A stretch of DNA of 64,000 nt from assembly GCF_011386835.1 (NCBI RefSeq), contig NC_088804.1:37249549-37313548 (forward strand). The letters run 5' to 3'. The notes under the pieces were generated by a model. The model made no database searches. It saw nothing but the letters and a program-made list of their open reading frames with translations, and had not been told where the DNA came from. The stretch is from Chrysemys picta bellii. Lineage: Eukaryota > Chordata > Testudines > Emydidae. The position numbers were made by a program, and so were the translations under genes. Positions within the stretch are counted from its first letter, which is position 1. Each line of letters starts with the position of its first letter. Shown here in pieces: positions 13,048 to 26,194 of this stretch.

Positions 13048-13060
13048 CTCATCTCTGATT

Positions 13061-13266
13061 CAGAGGGGTAGCCGTGTTAGTCTGAATCTGTAAAAAGCAA
13101 CAGAGGGTCCTGTGGCACCTTTAAGACTAACAGAAGTATTGGGAGCATAAGCTTTCGTGGGTAAGAACCTCACTTCTTCAGATGCAAGAAGTGAGGTTCT
13201 TACCCACGAAAGCTTATGCTCACAATACTTCTGTTAGTCTTAAAGGTGCCACAGGACCCTCTGTTG
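13061..13266. mobile_element. Foldback element made of two inverted PLE terminal repeats
   Basis: Two arms of roughly 95 bases are near-perfect inverted copies of the PLE 3' terminal repeat (ggtgccacagg, gctttcgtggg). They meet head to head near 13163, where about 40 bases around the gaagtgaggttcttaccc stretch form a perfect hairpin. A 13-bp duplication, ctcatctctgatt, flanks it exactly (13048-13060 and 13267-13279), so it inserted as a unit. It has no coding capacity. The left arm extends further (cagaggggtagccgtgtt). Confidence 0.85.
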
Positions 13267-13641
13267 CTCATCTCTGATTGTTTCATGCAGGGCTGAGATG
13301 GCTAAATTCTAAAGACTATTACGGAATGCATGGTTGTGCAGGAGAGGGAGGCAGTGGATCTTATGGAAAGTTGTATTTTTCCCTCTTTCTGTTTTAAAAG
13401 CAGATAATATAGAAAACATGTTTGTGTTCTATTTTCCTGTGCTGTGCTTTCTTCTGTTAATGGTTTCCTTATTATTCTTTTGGGCTTTTATCCACTGAAG
13501 ACAATACTTCATCTCCTAAAATCATGCCATTTTTAACTTTATACAGAAGCAATAGTAATAACGTTAATATTTTCTTAAATGTAATAACGTTTCTGCTTCT
13601 TGGATATACCGAAGAAATAGGGAAGAAGTTGTTTTCTAGAG

Positions 13642-13973
13642 CAGTGGTTCTCAAACTAGGGCTGCCGCTCATTCAGGGAAAACCCCTGGCGGGCCAGGCC
13701 GGTTTGTTTACCTGCAGTGTCTGCAGGTTCGGCCGATCGCGGCTCCCACTGGCCACGGTTCGCTGCTCTATGCCAATGGGGGCTGCAGGAAGGGTGGCCA
13801 GCGTGTCCCTCAGCCTGTGCCGCTTCCTGCAGCCCCCATTGGCCTGGAGAGGTGAACCGCGGCCAGAGGGAGCCGCGATCGGCTGAAGCTGCGGACGTGG
13901 CAGATAAACAAACCGGCCCGGCCCGCCAGGGACTTTCCCTGGACAAGCGGCGGCCCTAGTTTGAGAACCATTG
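13642..13973. mobile_element. hAT MITE (332 bp) with perfect 8-bp duplication
   Basis: Terminal inverted repeats cagtggttctcaaacta and tagtttgagaaccattg, flanked on both sides by ttctagag (13634-13641 and 13974-13981). The interior is a long GC-rich inverted repeat (gatcgcggctcccactgg) that could fold over nearly its whole length. Relatives are at 27585, 46304 and 54024. Confidence 0.9.
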
Positions 13974-13981
13974 TTCTAGAG

Positions 13982-15230
13982 TGCTCCTCGGTTATTACTG
14001 CTGGAAAGCAAACGGTTCATTATAAGTTATGAACTAGGACCCATTCCTTCATTCTTTGTGCAACCCAAACTCCCATTGATTTCAGTGAGGATTCAGGATC
14101 AGGCCCAAATTGATATCTCTATATAATTATATACATTCTGCTCAGAAAAAAACTTCATCTGGTTTTCTTAAAGGTGTATATAGCGTATACTGGAATATTG
14201 CATTGCCTTGGAATACTGCATTCAGTGTTCATCGAAAAGCTAGGCTGCAAAATATTCTACAATTAAACTAAGAACAGGGTGTGCTTATCACAAAATGTAT
14301 CCAAGATTTGGGGTGAATTTAGAAGCAATTAAAACCAGCCAAATAATCAAAGATTTCCCCCTTCCTTTGGTGTGTTTTTTAAATGAACAATGATGGGACA
14401 GGCCGTTCTCCTGGAAAAAGAGAGAGACGGATAATCTGGTTTCTCTGTTTAACACTTTGATGTGATTTCCTTGGTACATGCTCTAGAATCCCATCAAGGA
14501 AGAACGAATGGCGGCAAATAAAGACACACGCTGTGTTGAGGATGGCGCAGAGCATCTCCCCATCAGAAGGGAGCTGTGGTGAGGCATTGTGCTTCAGTCA
14601 AAATGGTGGGTAATTTCCACGTGGGGTAGGAGGGCGGCAACCAGCAGGAGTTCCCTGGCTGGCACGCAGCACCTGTGGGGTCGTACTAACAAGTCTGTGA
14701 AGTCTCTGGAGCTCTGCCAGCTACACCAGCTGAGTATTTGGTTCATTAACCCGCAGAGTTTATTTTCCCTCATGCAGTGGGAGCAAGGAAGGGCAGGCCT
14801 CCATCTGAGTGGGCCAAGAAAACTTGGGGAGGGATTCGCCCTCCTGCAGCAGCCTGTGTACACTGCTACAGCATCAAAAAGCACCATATGAGCCCTGCAG
14901 CTAGACAGGGAAGAACTCCCGCAGCTCTATGCTGCTCTGAGAGGTCCTCTCACTGCAAGCCTTGACATCAAGGTGTGCTGAGGGTGGGGGCCAGAGGTAG
15001 CAGAGGGCAGACCTGTGCGCTGTGAGGCATTCTAGGCAGTAGCAACTGTGTAACTTAGGGCATTTCCCTTAGAGCACCCTCCCAACCTCCACACACTTTG
15101 CTTAAGTTATACCAGGGGCTGGAAACAATCCAGAACAGGGCTGGCACAAAAGTGGCATCATGCCACCTTTCCTCTTCATCCCCTGGAACTGAGAGTTCTT
15201 TCCTGTGCCAGCCAGAGATACAGCTTAGAA
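13982..15230. other. Intergenic, no gene recognised
   Basis: A palindromic-repeat word near 14060 (ccattgatttcagtgagg); otherwise unique. Small frames at 14589-14891 on both strands are mutual shadows. Confidence 0.55.
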
Positions 15231-15445
15231 CAGGGGTCAGCAACGTTTGGCACGCGGCTCACCAGGGTAAGCACCCTAGCGGGCCGGGCCACTTTATTTA
15301 CCTCCTTACATGGCAGGTTCGGCCGATCGTGGCCCCCACTGGCCGCGGTTCGCCGTCCCGGGCCAATGGGGGCGGCGGGAAGCTGCGGCCAGCACATCCC
15401 TCGCCCGCGCCGCTTCTCGCCACCCTTGCGCTTCTCGCAAAACTC
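15231..15445 (+). mobile_element. hAT MITE, left half only
   Basis: Begins caggggtcagcaacgtttgg and continues as the 27585 copy does (gcgggccgggcc, gttcgccgtcccggg), but the right half and terminal repeat are missing after about 15400. Confidence 0.75.
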
Positions 15446-16348
15446 CTGTAGGCTACAGCAAAAGCAGACTTGTGTTTTTGTGCCAGACCCCTCACTGTCT
15501 TGCCTTTCTAATTCTCCCCCCTCCCCCCCCCAAATCAGGAACAGAACTGATCAGGCAGAAATAATGCAGCATTTCAGAAAGTGGAACACATTTTCCCTAG
15601 GCCCGTGACCTCTTGAAATCTCCCAATCAGCTTTGATATTTTGCCCCACCCCTAGTAAAGTTACTTTGTTAAATATATAACTGCGTCTGCTGATTAAGAC
15701 TGACAAGCATTACAAACAAACGCAAGCCAACTTTGAAATCATGTTTATTTAAGTATTTTATAGCTTTCTTTTTGTTCTCAAAACTCCTTTATATTTATTA
15801 ACTTTGAAGCGACTATTTTGTTGGCCCATGTGCTGTTCCAATAAACTGTATTTTACATATTCAAATATTTGCTTTCAAATTTTTCAGAGGGATTATAAAG
15901 AGCCTGGGGAATGTGGCTGGAGCCAGCTTTGGCATGTCTCACAGGATATATCCGTTGGCTCTCAATTTGTCAAAGCCCAAGTGGAAATTTATTTTAATTA
16001 TTTTGGCATGTGTTGGCCAATGTGTTACTTGACACTGGAAGGCGGATGTACCACCATCAGCTTTGATGGGGCATGGAAAATTGATTTTATGTGGTTATTA
16101 AGAGAAAAAAATAATTTATAGTTCCCCTGGGTAATTTCATGCCGTTCTATAGCTGGGGGAGAAAGGATGGATGTTATTGGCAGGAAACTTTTTAAAGACC
16201 AAGAAGTTGATCATGTACTAGATAGCAAGTACCTGATGCTCTTCTCACACGGGGAAATCCATTGATGATAGTGGAGTTATAGGGTGAAATCCTGGTCCCA
16301 TTGACGTGAGTGGCAGAACTCCCCTTGACTACAACACGTTTCATTTAG
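15446..16348. other. Intergenic, probably unique sequence
   Basis: A 105-codon frame at 15804-16121 has no recognisable domain and no splice logic I can support. A palindromic repeat word occurs at 16276-16330. Confidence 0.5.
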
Positions 16349-16809
16349 TGACAATGAAGGGGGGGGATATGATAGAGGTCTATAAAATCATGAATGGTGT
16401 GGAGAAAGTGACCCTCTTCACATAACACAAGAACCAAGGATCACCCAATGAAATTAATAGGCAGCAGGTTTAAAACAAACAAAAGGAAGTACTTTTTCAC
16501 ACAATGCACAGACAACCTGTGGAGCTCATTGGCAGGGGATGAGGCCAAAAGTATAACTGGGTTCAAAAAAAGAATTTAAGCTCACAGAGGATAAGTCCAA
16601 CAAGGACAATAAGTCAAGGATGCAACCCCCATGCTCTGGGTGTCCCTAAACCTCTGACAGAAGTTGAGACTGGACGACAGGGGATGGATCATTCAACAAC
16701 TGCCCTGTTCAATTCATTCCCTCTGAGACGTCTGGCACTGACCACTACCAGAAGACAGGGCTAGATGGACCATTGGTCTGACCCAGAATAGCCATTCTTA
16801 TGTTCTTAT
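16349..16809 (+). mobile_element. CR1 LINE 3' fragment
   Basis: Runs from ggggggatatgatagagg through agcaggtttaaaac to ctagatggaccattggtc and tatgttctta, the same 3' region as 11018-11446. Non-coding. Confidence 0.92.
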
Positions 16810-16924
16810 ATCCGGGTGAGTGAGAGGAGAATAAATTCTCTCTGTGAGAGGACATTCTTCTTTTCTGGGATTTGTCTCTTCAGGGTCGGATCCTGCCTAC
16901 TTGCACACCTGGATTCATGCATTT

Positions 16925-17010
16925 TAAAACCAGAAGGGACCATTGTGATCAGCTGGTCCAGCCTCATGCAGCGCATAGGCTATAGCACTTTACCCAGTAA
17001 AAGCTGCATC
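16925..17010 (-). mobile_element. CR1 tail fragment, reverse
   Basis: accagaagggaccattgtga and ctggtccagcctcatgcag form a short reverse CR1 end similar to that at 29441. Confidence 0.55.
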
Positions 17011-17487
17011 AAGCCCCAAATTCCTGTTGATTGCTCCAGGAATGCCAGCCAAGTCCCTGTCTCTTCACGATGCTTTAACTTTAACTTTCAAGCCTTTTAA
17101 AGCTTATTTTACCAACGTAGATTATTTTAATAATTTTAATAATTTGGGGGAGGTGGTGGTGGTTCTAACAAAGAGCAGTGTTTAGCCCAAACTCTTGTGA
17201 TTTCTTTGATTGTGGATTTTTCCGGGTAAGCTCAGAGGAAGAACTGCTCAGATGGAAAGCAAAAAGGAGGAATGTTAGTAGAAACAGTGTGTCCCATCAC
17301 CAAAGGGTGAGAGCAGCTATGAATCCATGGGTAAAAGCAAAAATATCAATGATTAGAATATCTACAGATTATTGTTGGTGAATGAGTTAGAGTTTAGCAA
17401 ATCTGCTAATCTTAATATGGTAATGAGCTTGTGTGTGTTCACCATCTCCTGGATGGAATCAAAACTGCTCAACTGTTTGTCATAGAC

Positions 17488-17688
17488 CAGGGGTTCTCAA
17501 CTGGGGGTCGTGAAGTTATTACATGGAGGGTTGCAAGCTGTCAGCCTCCATCCCAAACCCCACTTTGCATCCAGCATTTATAATGGTGTTAAATATATTA
17601 AAAAGTGTTTTTAATTTATAAGGGGGGGTTGCACTCAGAGTCTTCCTATGTGAAATGGGTCACCAATACAAAAGTTTGAGAACCACTG
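17488..17688. mobile_element. hAT MITE
   Basis: Ends caggggttctcaactggggg and gtttgagaaccactg, flanked by tcatagac and tcatagat (7 of 8). About 200 bases, AT-rich interior. Confidence 0.85.
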
Positions 17689-17753
17689 TCATAGATCCTA
17701 CACTGCTCACAGCTCATGGAGCATCAATAATAGGTCACAAAATGTGTCTAGGA

Positions 17754-17954
17754 CAGTGGTTTTCAAACTGGGGTATGCGAGCTCTCGTCAGGGGATACAT
17801 GAGAAAAATCCTGTAATGGCAGATGATGCATTTTATTTAGTAAGACTTGGCAATCTAATCATAGGTATATTATGACCCTATCTCAGATGGGGGTATGTGA
17901 TAAACTATATTATTTGGAAAGGGGTACACAGCCTAAAAAATTTGAAATCCACTG
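17754..17954. mobile_element. hAT MITE
   Basis: Ends cagtggttttcaaactgggg and tttgaaatccactg, flanked by gtctagga and gtctagac (7 of 8). It sits only 65 bases from the 17488 element and is of similar length but a different subfamily. Confidence 0.82.
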
Positions 17955-18769
17955 GTCTAGACCATGGTTCTCCTCTCCAGTTGCTAGGGGCAGTGTCACC
18001 AGCTAGCCAGTGAAAAAACCCTTTCAGAAGAACATCACAGCACCAGCATTTAGCTGCAGCCTGATTATGGTATTTTCTGCCATTGTCAAGCATGGCTTGG
18101 ACCTTGACAGTAATTCCCTACTGACATTGCAGTGTGACCGTTCCTTTGCTTTTGATCAGAGTGAATCAGTGAGTCTGTCACTGATTTGCAGCTGCAGTGT
18201 ATCCCTTCAGTCATTTTCCTGTCTCACTGCATTATAGGAGCCTGTCACTGACTTGACAGTCCTCTTGTATACTGACCGTCACTTCTCTGTCACTTCGTGT
18301 TCCTCACAGTGCACCATGCAGACATCTCGTTGACTTCTAAATTATATCCCCACCTATTTCCCTGAAAATCACTTTGCCCTCGCACAGCGTTTTCTGCTGA
18401 GAATTCCCCTCCCATCTAGCAGGGAACTAGCCAGGACCCCATTTAGCAGAAGAGGAAGGGCAGGCTGGTTATGAAACCCATGTCAGGAACCCAGACTCAG
18501 ATTTGAACTATCCTTTTTTTTTTTGCCATTTGTGGCAGATAAATTGGGCTTGATTCTCCACTATGCCTAGTCAGATGGCTCTGAAAGGGAGCTGACCTTG
18601 CCTTTTCAATTCTCACTTCATAGGTCACTATTTGCACTATTATTTACCAGTCATCGGATCCTTGATTGTTTAATGAGAAGTTTTATAAACAGGAGGAAAG
18701 CTTGAACAAATCACTTTTGGTGGGAACGTACATAAACAGTAGCCCAGGGAAGGAAATGGGTTTCCTGGT

Positions 18770-19190
18770 TTTGTTTGTTTGTTGTTTTTTGAGATATCAA
18801 AAATGTTTAGTGTCCCAAATTGGGACAAAAAGTCGATATCTCAAAAATTTTCACAAACCAAAAATCTGAAAATTTGTTCGGAGCAGGTCAACTCAGATAT
18901 TCCATTTCAATAATTTTGAAATGCTTTGTTCTGATTTTGACTTTTCGCTCTCCTTTTAAATCCTTTTCTAGTATGAATTAATTACAATTTCTAAATGAAA
19001 AGATGTCTTTTGAAAAGAAAAAAACCCACTTTTTTTGATTTTTCAAAATGGGTTATTTTTTACCACATTAAACCTTTTTTTTAATTTTATTTTTTTTAAA
19101 TTCAAGCCAGAAGCTTCCTCAAAACTGACCTTGTTTCATGAACAGTTTCCATTTTGAATAATCAGCATTTTTTGGTGGAAAAAATGATGA
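18770..19190. repeat. AT-rich repeat (family C)
   Basis: gatatctcaaaaattttcac, caaaccaaaaatctgaaaat and ttccatttcaataattttg match the copies at 51655 and 55318. Confidence 0.55.
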
Positions 19191-19584
19191 GATGACAACT
19201 CCCCAGCCAGCTTGAATTAACAGAAGTATTCATGGTGGTTCTGGTGTGGACATGACACATGGTGGCAAGATAATTTGTGCTACTTCCTCCTGCTGAACTC
19301 TTATTCTTACTAACAAAATGTTGTTTATAGAGAGCAAATAAAAGAGCTTGTGAGGAATTGAAGCAAATACCTTGCTTTCATCCAAAGCACCGTCTGGGAA
19401 TATTTTTTTTCAGAAGTCGCTCAGCTCTCGCTAAAAGGCGACACTCAGCCAAATTTTCTAAAGAGCTAAGAACCCAGGAGCCTCCATATAGGTCCCTAAA
19501 TAAGAGGCAGGATTTGCAAAAGAGCTCAGGTCCCATTGAGGCACCTAAAAGTAGCAGATATTAGAGGTTTGGTTGGCCTAATTT

Positions 19585-19995
19585 TTAAGCCCAGTCGGAC
19601 CCAAGCCCACCCAACCTGACTTAAGCAGGTTGAGTTATTTTTGGACCCAATCCCGATGCTTCTTCCCGAACCTGAGTCCACGCTGCCACCACGGCTGCCT
19701 CTTGCCTGAGTTGTCAGTGTGGGGGCAACTACATGCCCATTGCCAGCTGGCCACGGCCCCCTGCTGCACCGCGTGTGTACTGCGGAGCCAAAGTTGCTGC
19801 AACTCTCCAGCCCACACAGCGCAGCAAGGTGGCGGTGGTCAGCAGGAGCGGGACACACAGCCGCCGATGTGCTGACCCTTGGGCAGGAAAAGGTCATCAG
19901 AACCGACCTGACCCGAGCAGGTTGGGTTGTTTTCATGCCTGAACTTGACACTTGACGTCAGGTCTCATCAGGTTTGGGTCGGGTGGCAGGGCTTT
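19585..19995. mobile_element. Candidate DNA transposon with imperfect inverted ends
   Basis: taagcccagtcggacccaag at the left and gtttgggtcgggtggcaggg at the right are inverted relatives. The interior holds repeated gacctgacccgagcaggttg-type motifs. No clean target duplication and no coding sequence. Confidence 0.5.
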
Positions 19996-20838
19996 AGAGG
20001 ACATATTTTCAAAATAGGGGACCCTTTTGAAAAACCTGCCCCGTGTTCTCCTGGGTTCTCAGCATTTTGAACATCAGACTGTTCCATTTAGATGTCTAAA
20101 TGGGAGCTGAGCTCTTTTGGAAATCTGGCCCTAAAACAATATATTGTAATTATAGCACCAGAGTCAGGGAATGTAAGTTAAAAGAACTCACAAAGGGCAA
20201 ATCTTCAGGTGAACAGCAGGTCACTGCAGGAATGCAGAACATCTTAGTTTCATTCCCAAAATACAATCCATATTGCTCCTCAGCCGAACAATTAGAACAG
20301 TGCTGAAATTACTGGGAATTTGAATGCTGAATTCATTAATTTTAAATCTTGGCTGACACCAGCATCCGTGTGTGATCTGCACTTGGCTACGTGAAAGTAC
20401 TAGAATCCATCATTTAAGCCTGATGGCAGAAGCACTCAAAGGCAAAAAGAAGTTAGAAAAATAGTTTTCACACTAATGGAATGTGCTCATCAGCATGACC
20501 AGAGCTTGCCTTGCTGTTTCTATTTTCCCCTGGGTGCTAGAATTGAAGCTTCAACTTTGAACTGATTTAAAAGCAAAACAATTAATTCACTGAATCTGTC
20601 CGACAGCAACAAAGCAAAAGAGGCTTTTAAAATAGAAAAATGAAGGAAGTGACCTACTAGTCACATATTTTGGTTTTCCTATGTAGCCTCAAAAATTCTG
20701 GAGGCTCAGTGTCTGAGAGTATGTCCTCCCTGCAGACAACTCTCATTGTCTAAATGTGAGCTAGCCTAGGTCAAGTGAGAGCAGCCACACCGTGAAGAAA
20801 CACTCACACTGTTATGTCCACCCCGGTGCTGGATTCAC

Positions 20839-21130
20839 TCAGGCTACATCTACACTACAGGGGGGAGTCGATTTAAGATACGCAAATTCAGCGACGTGAA
20901 TAGCGTAGCTGAATTCGACGTATCGCAGCCGACTTACCCCGCTGTGAGGACGGCGGCAAAATCGACTTCTGCGGCTTTCTGTCAACGGCGCTTACTCCCA
21001 CCTCCGCTGGTGGAGTAAGAGCGTCGATTCGGGGATCGATTGTCGCGTCCCGACGGGACGCGATAAATCGATCCCCGAGAGGTCGATTTCTACTCGCCGA
21101 TTCAGGCGGGTAGTGTAGACCTATCCTCAG
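20839..21130. mobile_element. MITE, family A copy
   Basis: Inverted ends ctcaggctacatctacacta and tagtgtagacctatcctcag, with internal hairpins aattcagc/gctgaatt and cgcgtcccgacgggacgcg. Best-preserved copy of this family in the window. Confidence 0.8.
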
Positions 21131-23236
21131 TGTGGCCCTAAAACTTCTGTGTCACAACCCATGGTTCTTTACTCTGCAGTAAATGGAGCTGTTCTAGGAT
21201 CTGTTTCCCAGTGAATTCTGGAAGGATTTGTCTGTGCTTTCTGGGCTCGGGGAGGAACTGTGGGAAGGCTTGGAAGGACTGGCAGTGAAGTTAGCCTGCA
21301 TCCACACGACAGAGTAATTGTGTTAACAGCCGAGGAGTTGTGCTCAAGCTACCGTAGCAGTAGCCTTTAGCCCCAGTAGGCCAGCCAAATTGATTTGAAA
21401 AGACTACCACACTTGAGTTAAGTTTTTTTTTGTGTGTGAACAGGATTTGTTAGGGGCAAATTAATTATTACTTGAATTATAACTAAAACTGAGTTAACTT
21501 ACTATTGCACCCTTACTCATGCTGAGTAATGCCTGACTCTAGCAGGAATATTAAATTAATTTGTTGTGAGTTGTTTTATACTCTGTGGTTGGCTGCAAAC
21601 AGGTCATTCTGGACAAAATTCACCTCAGTGCAGAGGATAATGACTTTACACCATTAATTCCCACTTAAGCGCTATTTAGAGAACGCCTAATCCCTGTGTG
21701 TTTCCTCTGCACAGGGGTGAATTTCACCCCAATAATAATCTTTCTGGTACAAACTTCCAAATATGTTCAGCAAAAGAAATCAGTTAAACCAAAAAGATAC
21801 CCCCTTATGATTGACTTAGTGCATCAAAATGACGCAAGCATAGAAATCCGGAACATATTTGCATGCAGTAGTAGTGCCCCAATCATGAGTATTTCAAGCT
21901 TTGAAAGATGTTTCACTAGAAAGGAATGTGTTGGCTTAGTCTATTCTGGACACAGATGAGAGGTTCACAGACAAGAAATACCCTTCAGTTATCTTCCTTT
22001 GTGAATTGAAGTTTTCTCTGTGAATTTAAATAGCATTCCCAGGTTATTGGGTTTTCCACACCCCCGTAGAACAAATACCATTAAATACACCAACTTCATT
22101 GCCCCTTGTATTTCCAGAAAACAAGGTATCTTCCTATATTGAGAATAGGAGATACTAAGATATAACAATAATTGGGATGTGAAAGAGGGTGCATGTTTAA
22201 TGCCATCACCACTGTAGGTGCAGTAGGTCCAGAGGAAACCCTTGGTGGCAGTTGTAGCAATGGGATGGCTGGTGTGGTATGTTGTCTGTATCTGACCTTT
22301 GTGGTGCCACTTTTTGGTAAGGAATCAACAAGGAGAGCTATTAGACCAAATCCTGAGGTCATTAGATTTTATTTGGCCCCTCACTCAGATTGTGACTCCC
22401 TGGTCCTGATTGTGGGCTGTGCTCCAGACACGTTGAGCCCCTGTGAGGAGCCCTATAGCTGGTGGATTTAGACTCTAGAGGGGGATGTTTGGAAAGTGAG
22501 AAGCCACTGTTTCTGCTCTGAGTGTCTTACGGGAGCTGAAACAAGAGGCAACCCAAAACTCTCACCAAACCAGACCCAAGATTTATTTGAGGTTTGGAAA
22601 AAGATTTGGCTAGCTCTTCCTTAGGCCAAGTCTTTAGCCAGTCAAAATGTCCACTGCCTTCAATGTGAATGTTATTATCGTAGGACAAATTCTTGCTGTC
22701 CCTTATCCACAGTATGAAGGGCAAATGGGGTACCCCCATTTTAGTAGCCCAACAAACAGAAAAGTGGAATCACAGCCCCTGTGCTTGGGAATAGCGGCTT
22801 TTTTCCCTTCTTCCCAGAGGCATCTAGTTCCACAAAGAGAGAAAGGAAAAGAAAGAACATGACTCTGCCATGCTATGCTCCGGCCTGCTAAGCAGATCAG
22901 CCACGCCCCACAAAGGAGGCCATTTCCATCCAGCCAGGAGCTCCAACAGGCATTTTAACCTTTTGAGACAGAATGCCTCCCAGGACTCCCTCGGGATATG
23001 TGCTGTTCTTTACTCTGAACTGTGCCCAAATGGCACAATCAGCTGCTGAATGGGGACTGAGTAAAAGCTGCTGGATTTTGTCCTCTCTTTGGATGAAATT
23101 CTGCAGTCTTCAGTGGAGCAAGCCTCGCACTGAAGTCAATGGGAGTTTTGCTGTATTAGAACCAGAGGATTTAGCCCTTTGTTTGTATGTCCTCTTCATA
23201 GGCCGTACTAGTTCTGGCCAGGACAGGAAGCAATGA
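21131..23236. other. Intergenic, no gene recognised
   Basis: Palindromic-repeat words near 21640-21720 and 23090-23150; the rest appears unique. Confidence 0.55.
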
Positions 23237-23238
23237 TA

Positions 23239-23407
23239 CACCTCTACCTCAATATAATGCTACCAGATAGAACGGTAAAGCAGCACTCCAGGGGGGCGGG
23301 GCTCCGCACTCCGGTGGATCAAAGCAAGTTCAATCTAACGCAGTTTCACCTATAACGCGGTCACATTTTTTGGCTCCCGAGGACAGCGTTATATCGAGGT
23401 AGAGGTG
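23239..23407. mobile_element. Tc1/mariner-type MITE with TA duplication
   Basis: Inverted ends cacctctacctcaatataa and ttatatcgaggtagaggtg, each bordered by TA (23237-23238 and 23408-23409). An internal ctaacgcagtttcacctata motif completes the pattern. 169 bases, non-coding. Confidence 0.85.
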
Positions 23408-24821
23408 TACTAGGAAACAGCAGGATATGCTCTCTCCTTATTAGCTTATAGGCAATCAGGAAGTGCAGAAAATTTCAGGCCAGGAAATGATCTCACAAGA
23501 TTTCCAGCTTAGCTTTAATACAAAGGAGGTTCAGAGAAGCGTGGGTATTCATTTAATATTCTGGATAGTTATCCAAACAACTATTTGAGATTCACCCATC
23601 ATTAGTATCTGCTGACCTTAAAAACTACATCAGATCAGTGTAGATAATGACTTTATGACTTTGAAAATAATGGATTCTGACTCGGGTACAGTTTACTGCA
23701 CAATTATTGCCATCATACATATACTGTCTAAAGATAAGTATTTCATCTTGAATAACTTTCCCTGTCTATTAAAAAAAAAAGTAACAATAATGATCTGGAA
23801 TTTTGCACCATGCTTCTGCTATGTCTGGCCTTTTTAATGCCAGTTACAGCAAATCATTGATAACTAGCTGCAGAACAGAGACCTGTTCCCATTGAAATCA
23901 ATGGGAAATTTGACATTGACTTCAATGAAAGCAGGCTAAAGCCCTGGAGAAAGAAATATCTGCCAAACAGTAACATTTCTGCTCTTAGCCTCATTTCTGA
24001 CAGTGCTGAAAGAGAGCTGCAGGGTTGAACTTTGGGCTGAGGTTTTCAAAAGCTGCTTATGGGATTTGGATATAGCTGGGCAAAAAAATTTCATCCAAAA
24101 CTTTTTTGTGGGTAGGGTGGTGATAAAAGTTCCAGATTTTGTGACATTGAAACATTTTGTGAATTCATGTTTGTTTAAAAAAATCAAAACATCGCAATTA
24201 ATTTATAAATTAGATTAGTTAATGCCTGAGCTGAATGCCTCTGTTATCAGCATATATGGACATAAAATAAATACTGTAGTTTTAAAGTTTCAGCTCATAC
24301 TCTTCACTTTGAAGGTTTCTCAAATTTACCTCTTTAATACGCTCAGAGGAGTGGGAGCATACGCTGTAGAACAGTTTGCTTCTCCAAAAATATCAGTTGT
24401 TGATGATGATTTATTCTGTTAGCACTGACTGTATACTCAGCATGATCCAGAAATAAAAAATAAATATAGTCTCTGCCCCAGAGATCTCAGAGAACAGAAT
24501 GTATGAATCTTCTTTCCCTACATTCAGTAGGGGTTAGCCCAGTAACTTAACTGGTAGGTAGAAAGAAACATATATGCCAGGAACTGAGCATGCACCAATA
24601 AGAAGTGCAAGACTGCTCACCTTGACTTAATGGTGAAACTGGCTGGGATACAGAATATTATGCAATTGTTACACCATAGATACAGTATATAATAAAGACT
24701 AATTCTTCCCTGTCTTTAAAAAAATTTACAATAATGATCTTTGGTGCATATTGCTAATGAAATCTTGTGTGTGACTGCTTGTGTAAGTTTTCATCTAAAT
24801 GCTTAAGGATTGCACCATATA

Positions 24822-25180
24822 CATAAGAACATCTGTACCGGGTCAAACCAAAGGTCCATCTAGCCCAGTATCCTGTCTACCGACAGTGGCCAATGCCAGG
24901 TGCCCCAGAGGGAGTGGACCTAACAGGTAATGATCAAGTGATCTCTCTCTTGCCATCCATCTCCATCCTCTGACAAACAGAGACTAGGGACACCATTCCT
25001 TACCCATCCTGGCTAATAGCCATTAATGGACTTAACCAGCATGAATTTATCCAGTTCTCTTTTAAACGCTGTTATAGTCCTAGCCTTCACAACCTCCTCA
25101 AGTAAGGAGTTCCACAAGTTGACTGTGCGCTGCATGAAGAAGAACTTCCTTGTATTTGTTTTAAACCTGCTGCCTATTAA
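24822..25180 (-). mobile_element. CR1 LINE 3' fragment, reverse
   Basis: Reverse complement of the CR1 3' region: cataagaacatctgtaccgg at the left, tagcccagtatcctgtc, and ttttaaacctgctgcctatt at the right. A SINE follows at once. Confidence 0.92.
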
Positions 25181-25184
25181 AATA

Positions 25185-25376
25185 TATATGGAGATATACC
25201 TATCTCATAGAACTGGAAGAGACCTTGAAAGGTCATCGAGTCCAGCCCGCTGCCTTCACTAGCAGGACCAAGTACGGTTTTTGCCCTAGATCCCTAAATG
25301 GCCTCCTCAAGGATTAAAACTCACAACCCTGGGCTTAGCAGACCAATGCTCAAACCACTGAGCTATCCCTCCCCCC
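25185..25376 (-). mobile_element. tRNA-derived SINE, reverse
   Basis: Reverse complement of the 48502 copy: tail tatatggagatatacctatc at the left, B box ggattaaaactcacaacc (altered) and A box ccactgagctatccctcc at the right. Full length, inserted next to a reverse CR1. Confidence 0.88.
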
Positions 25377-26194
25377 AAATCAAATTCAACTTAAAATTAA
25401 AATATGATACGTTATAATACAAATACAATCTTTATACCTTTTAGGATGGCAGAATACTATTAACCATAGGGTTGTTTTAATACTTTTTTGTTATGTTTTA
25501 ATAATTCTGCCAAATAGAGACAGACAGCATACTTATCAATAGATATCAAAAAAATCAAATGGCCACTTACTATACAATAAATGGCACAGCACTGTTCAAG
25601 TGGAATAGCAGCATTTGTAGTCAAGGGAAATAACTTACAAGAGCAACAGAGTTTGGCTGCTAAATACACCCTAGGAATCTATTCAACATTAAATACAACA
25701 CAAGCAGTAAAAAATTACACTGTAGAAACAAAGGGACTGATTTTATAGCCATCTGGTCTTGGTAAATGTATGTCTGCAGCCATAAAATTATCCACTAATG
25801 ATTTGATTTCACACTGCTTATTATTTCAGCAGTGCGCTGTTCCTAATTGTATGTTCCCCCAAAATAAACGGTTTGCTGGTTTCTGTGTTTTGGCTATGGC
25901 GCTTACCTAGAGACCACCTCTCTAAGTGGGTAATTATATGGCCCCCATCACTTGTAGTGTCTGAGGACTTCATGCACAATAATTTTATCCTCACAAAACG
26001 CTTTTTAAGCAGGAAAGATTATTATTCCCACTTTGTGGCTGGAGAGCTGGGGCACGCTGGAACTGACATTTTGGCCAAAATATTCAATCCTACATACCTA
26101 AAGTTAGGCTTTTAATGCTATATTTAAGAAACTAAAAAAAGCTATACTTAGTTATCTTAATATAGGTTTAGGAGCCTAACTTTATCTATCTATT

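Noticed and set aside
13061..13266. CRISPR-like or tandem repeat
   Set aside because: It is a single inverted pair with a target duplication.
15804..16121. 105-codon frame that might be an exon
   Set aside because: No known domain and no convincing splice sites; could be conserved non-coding sequence but that cannot be told here.
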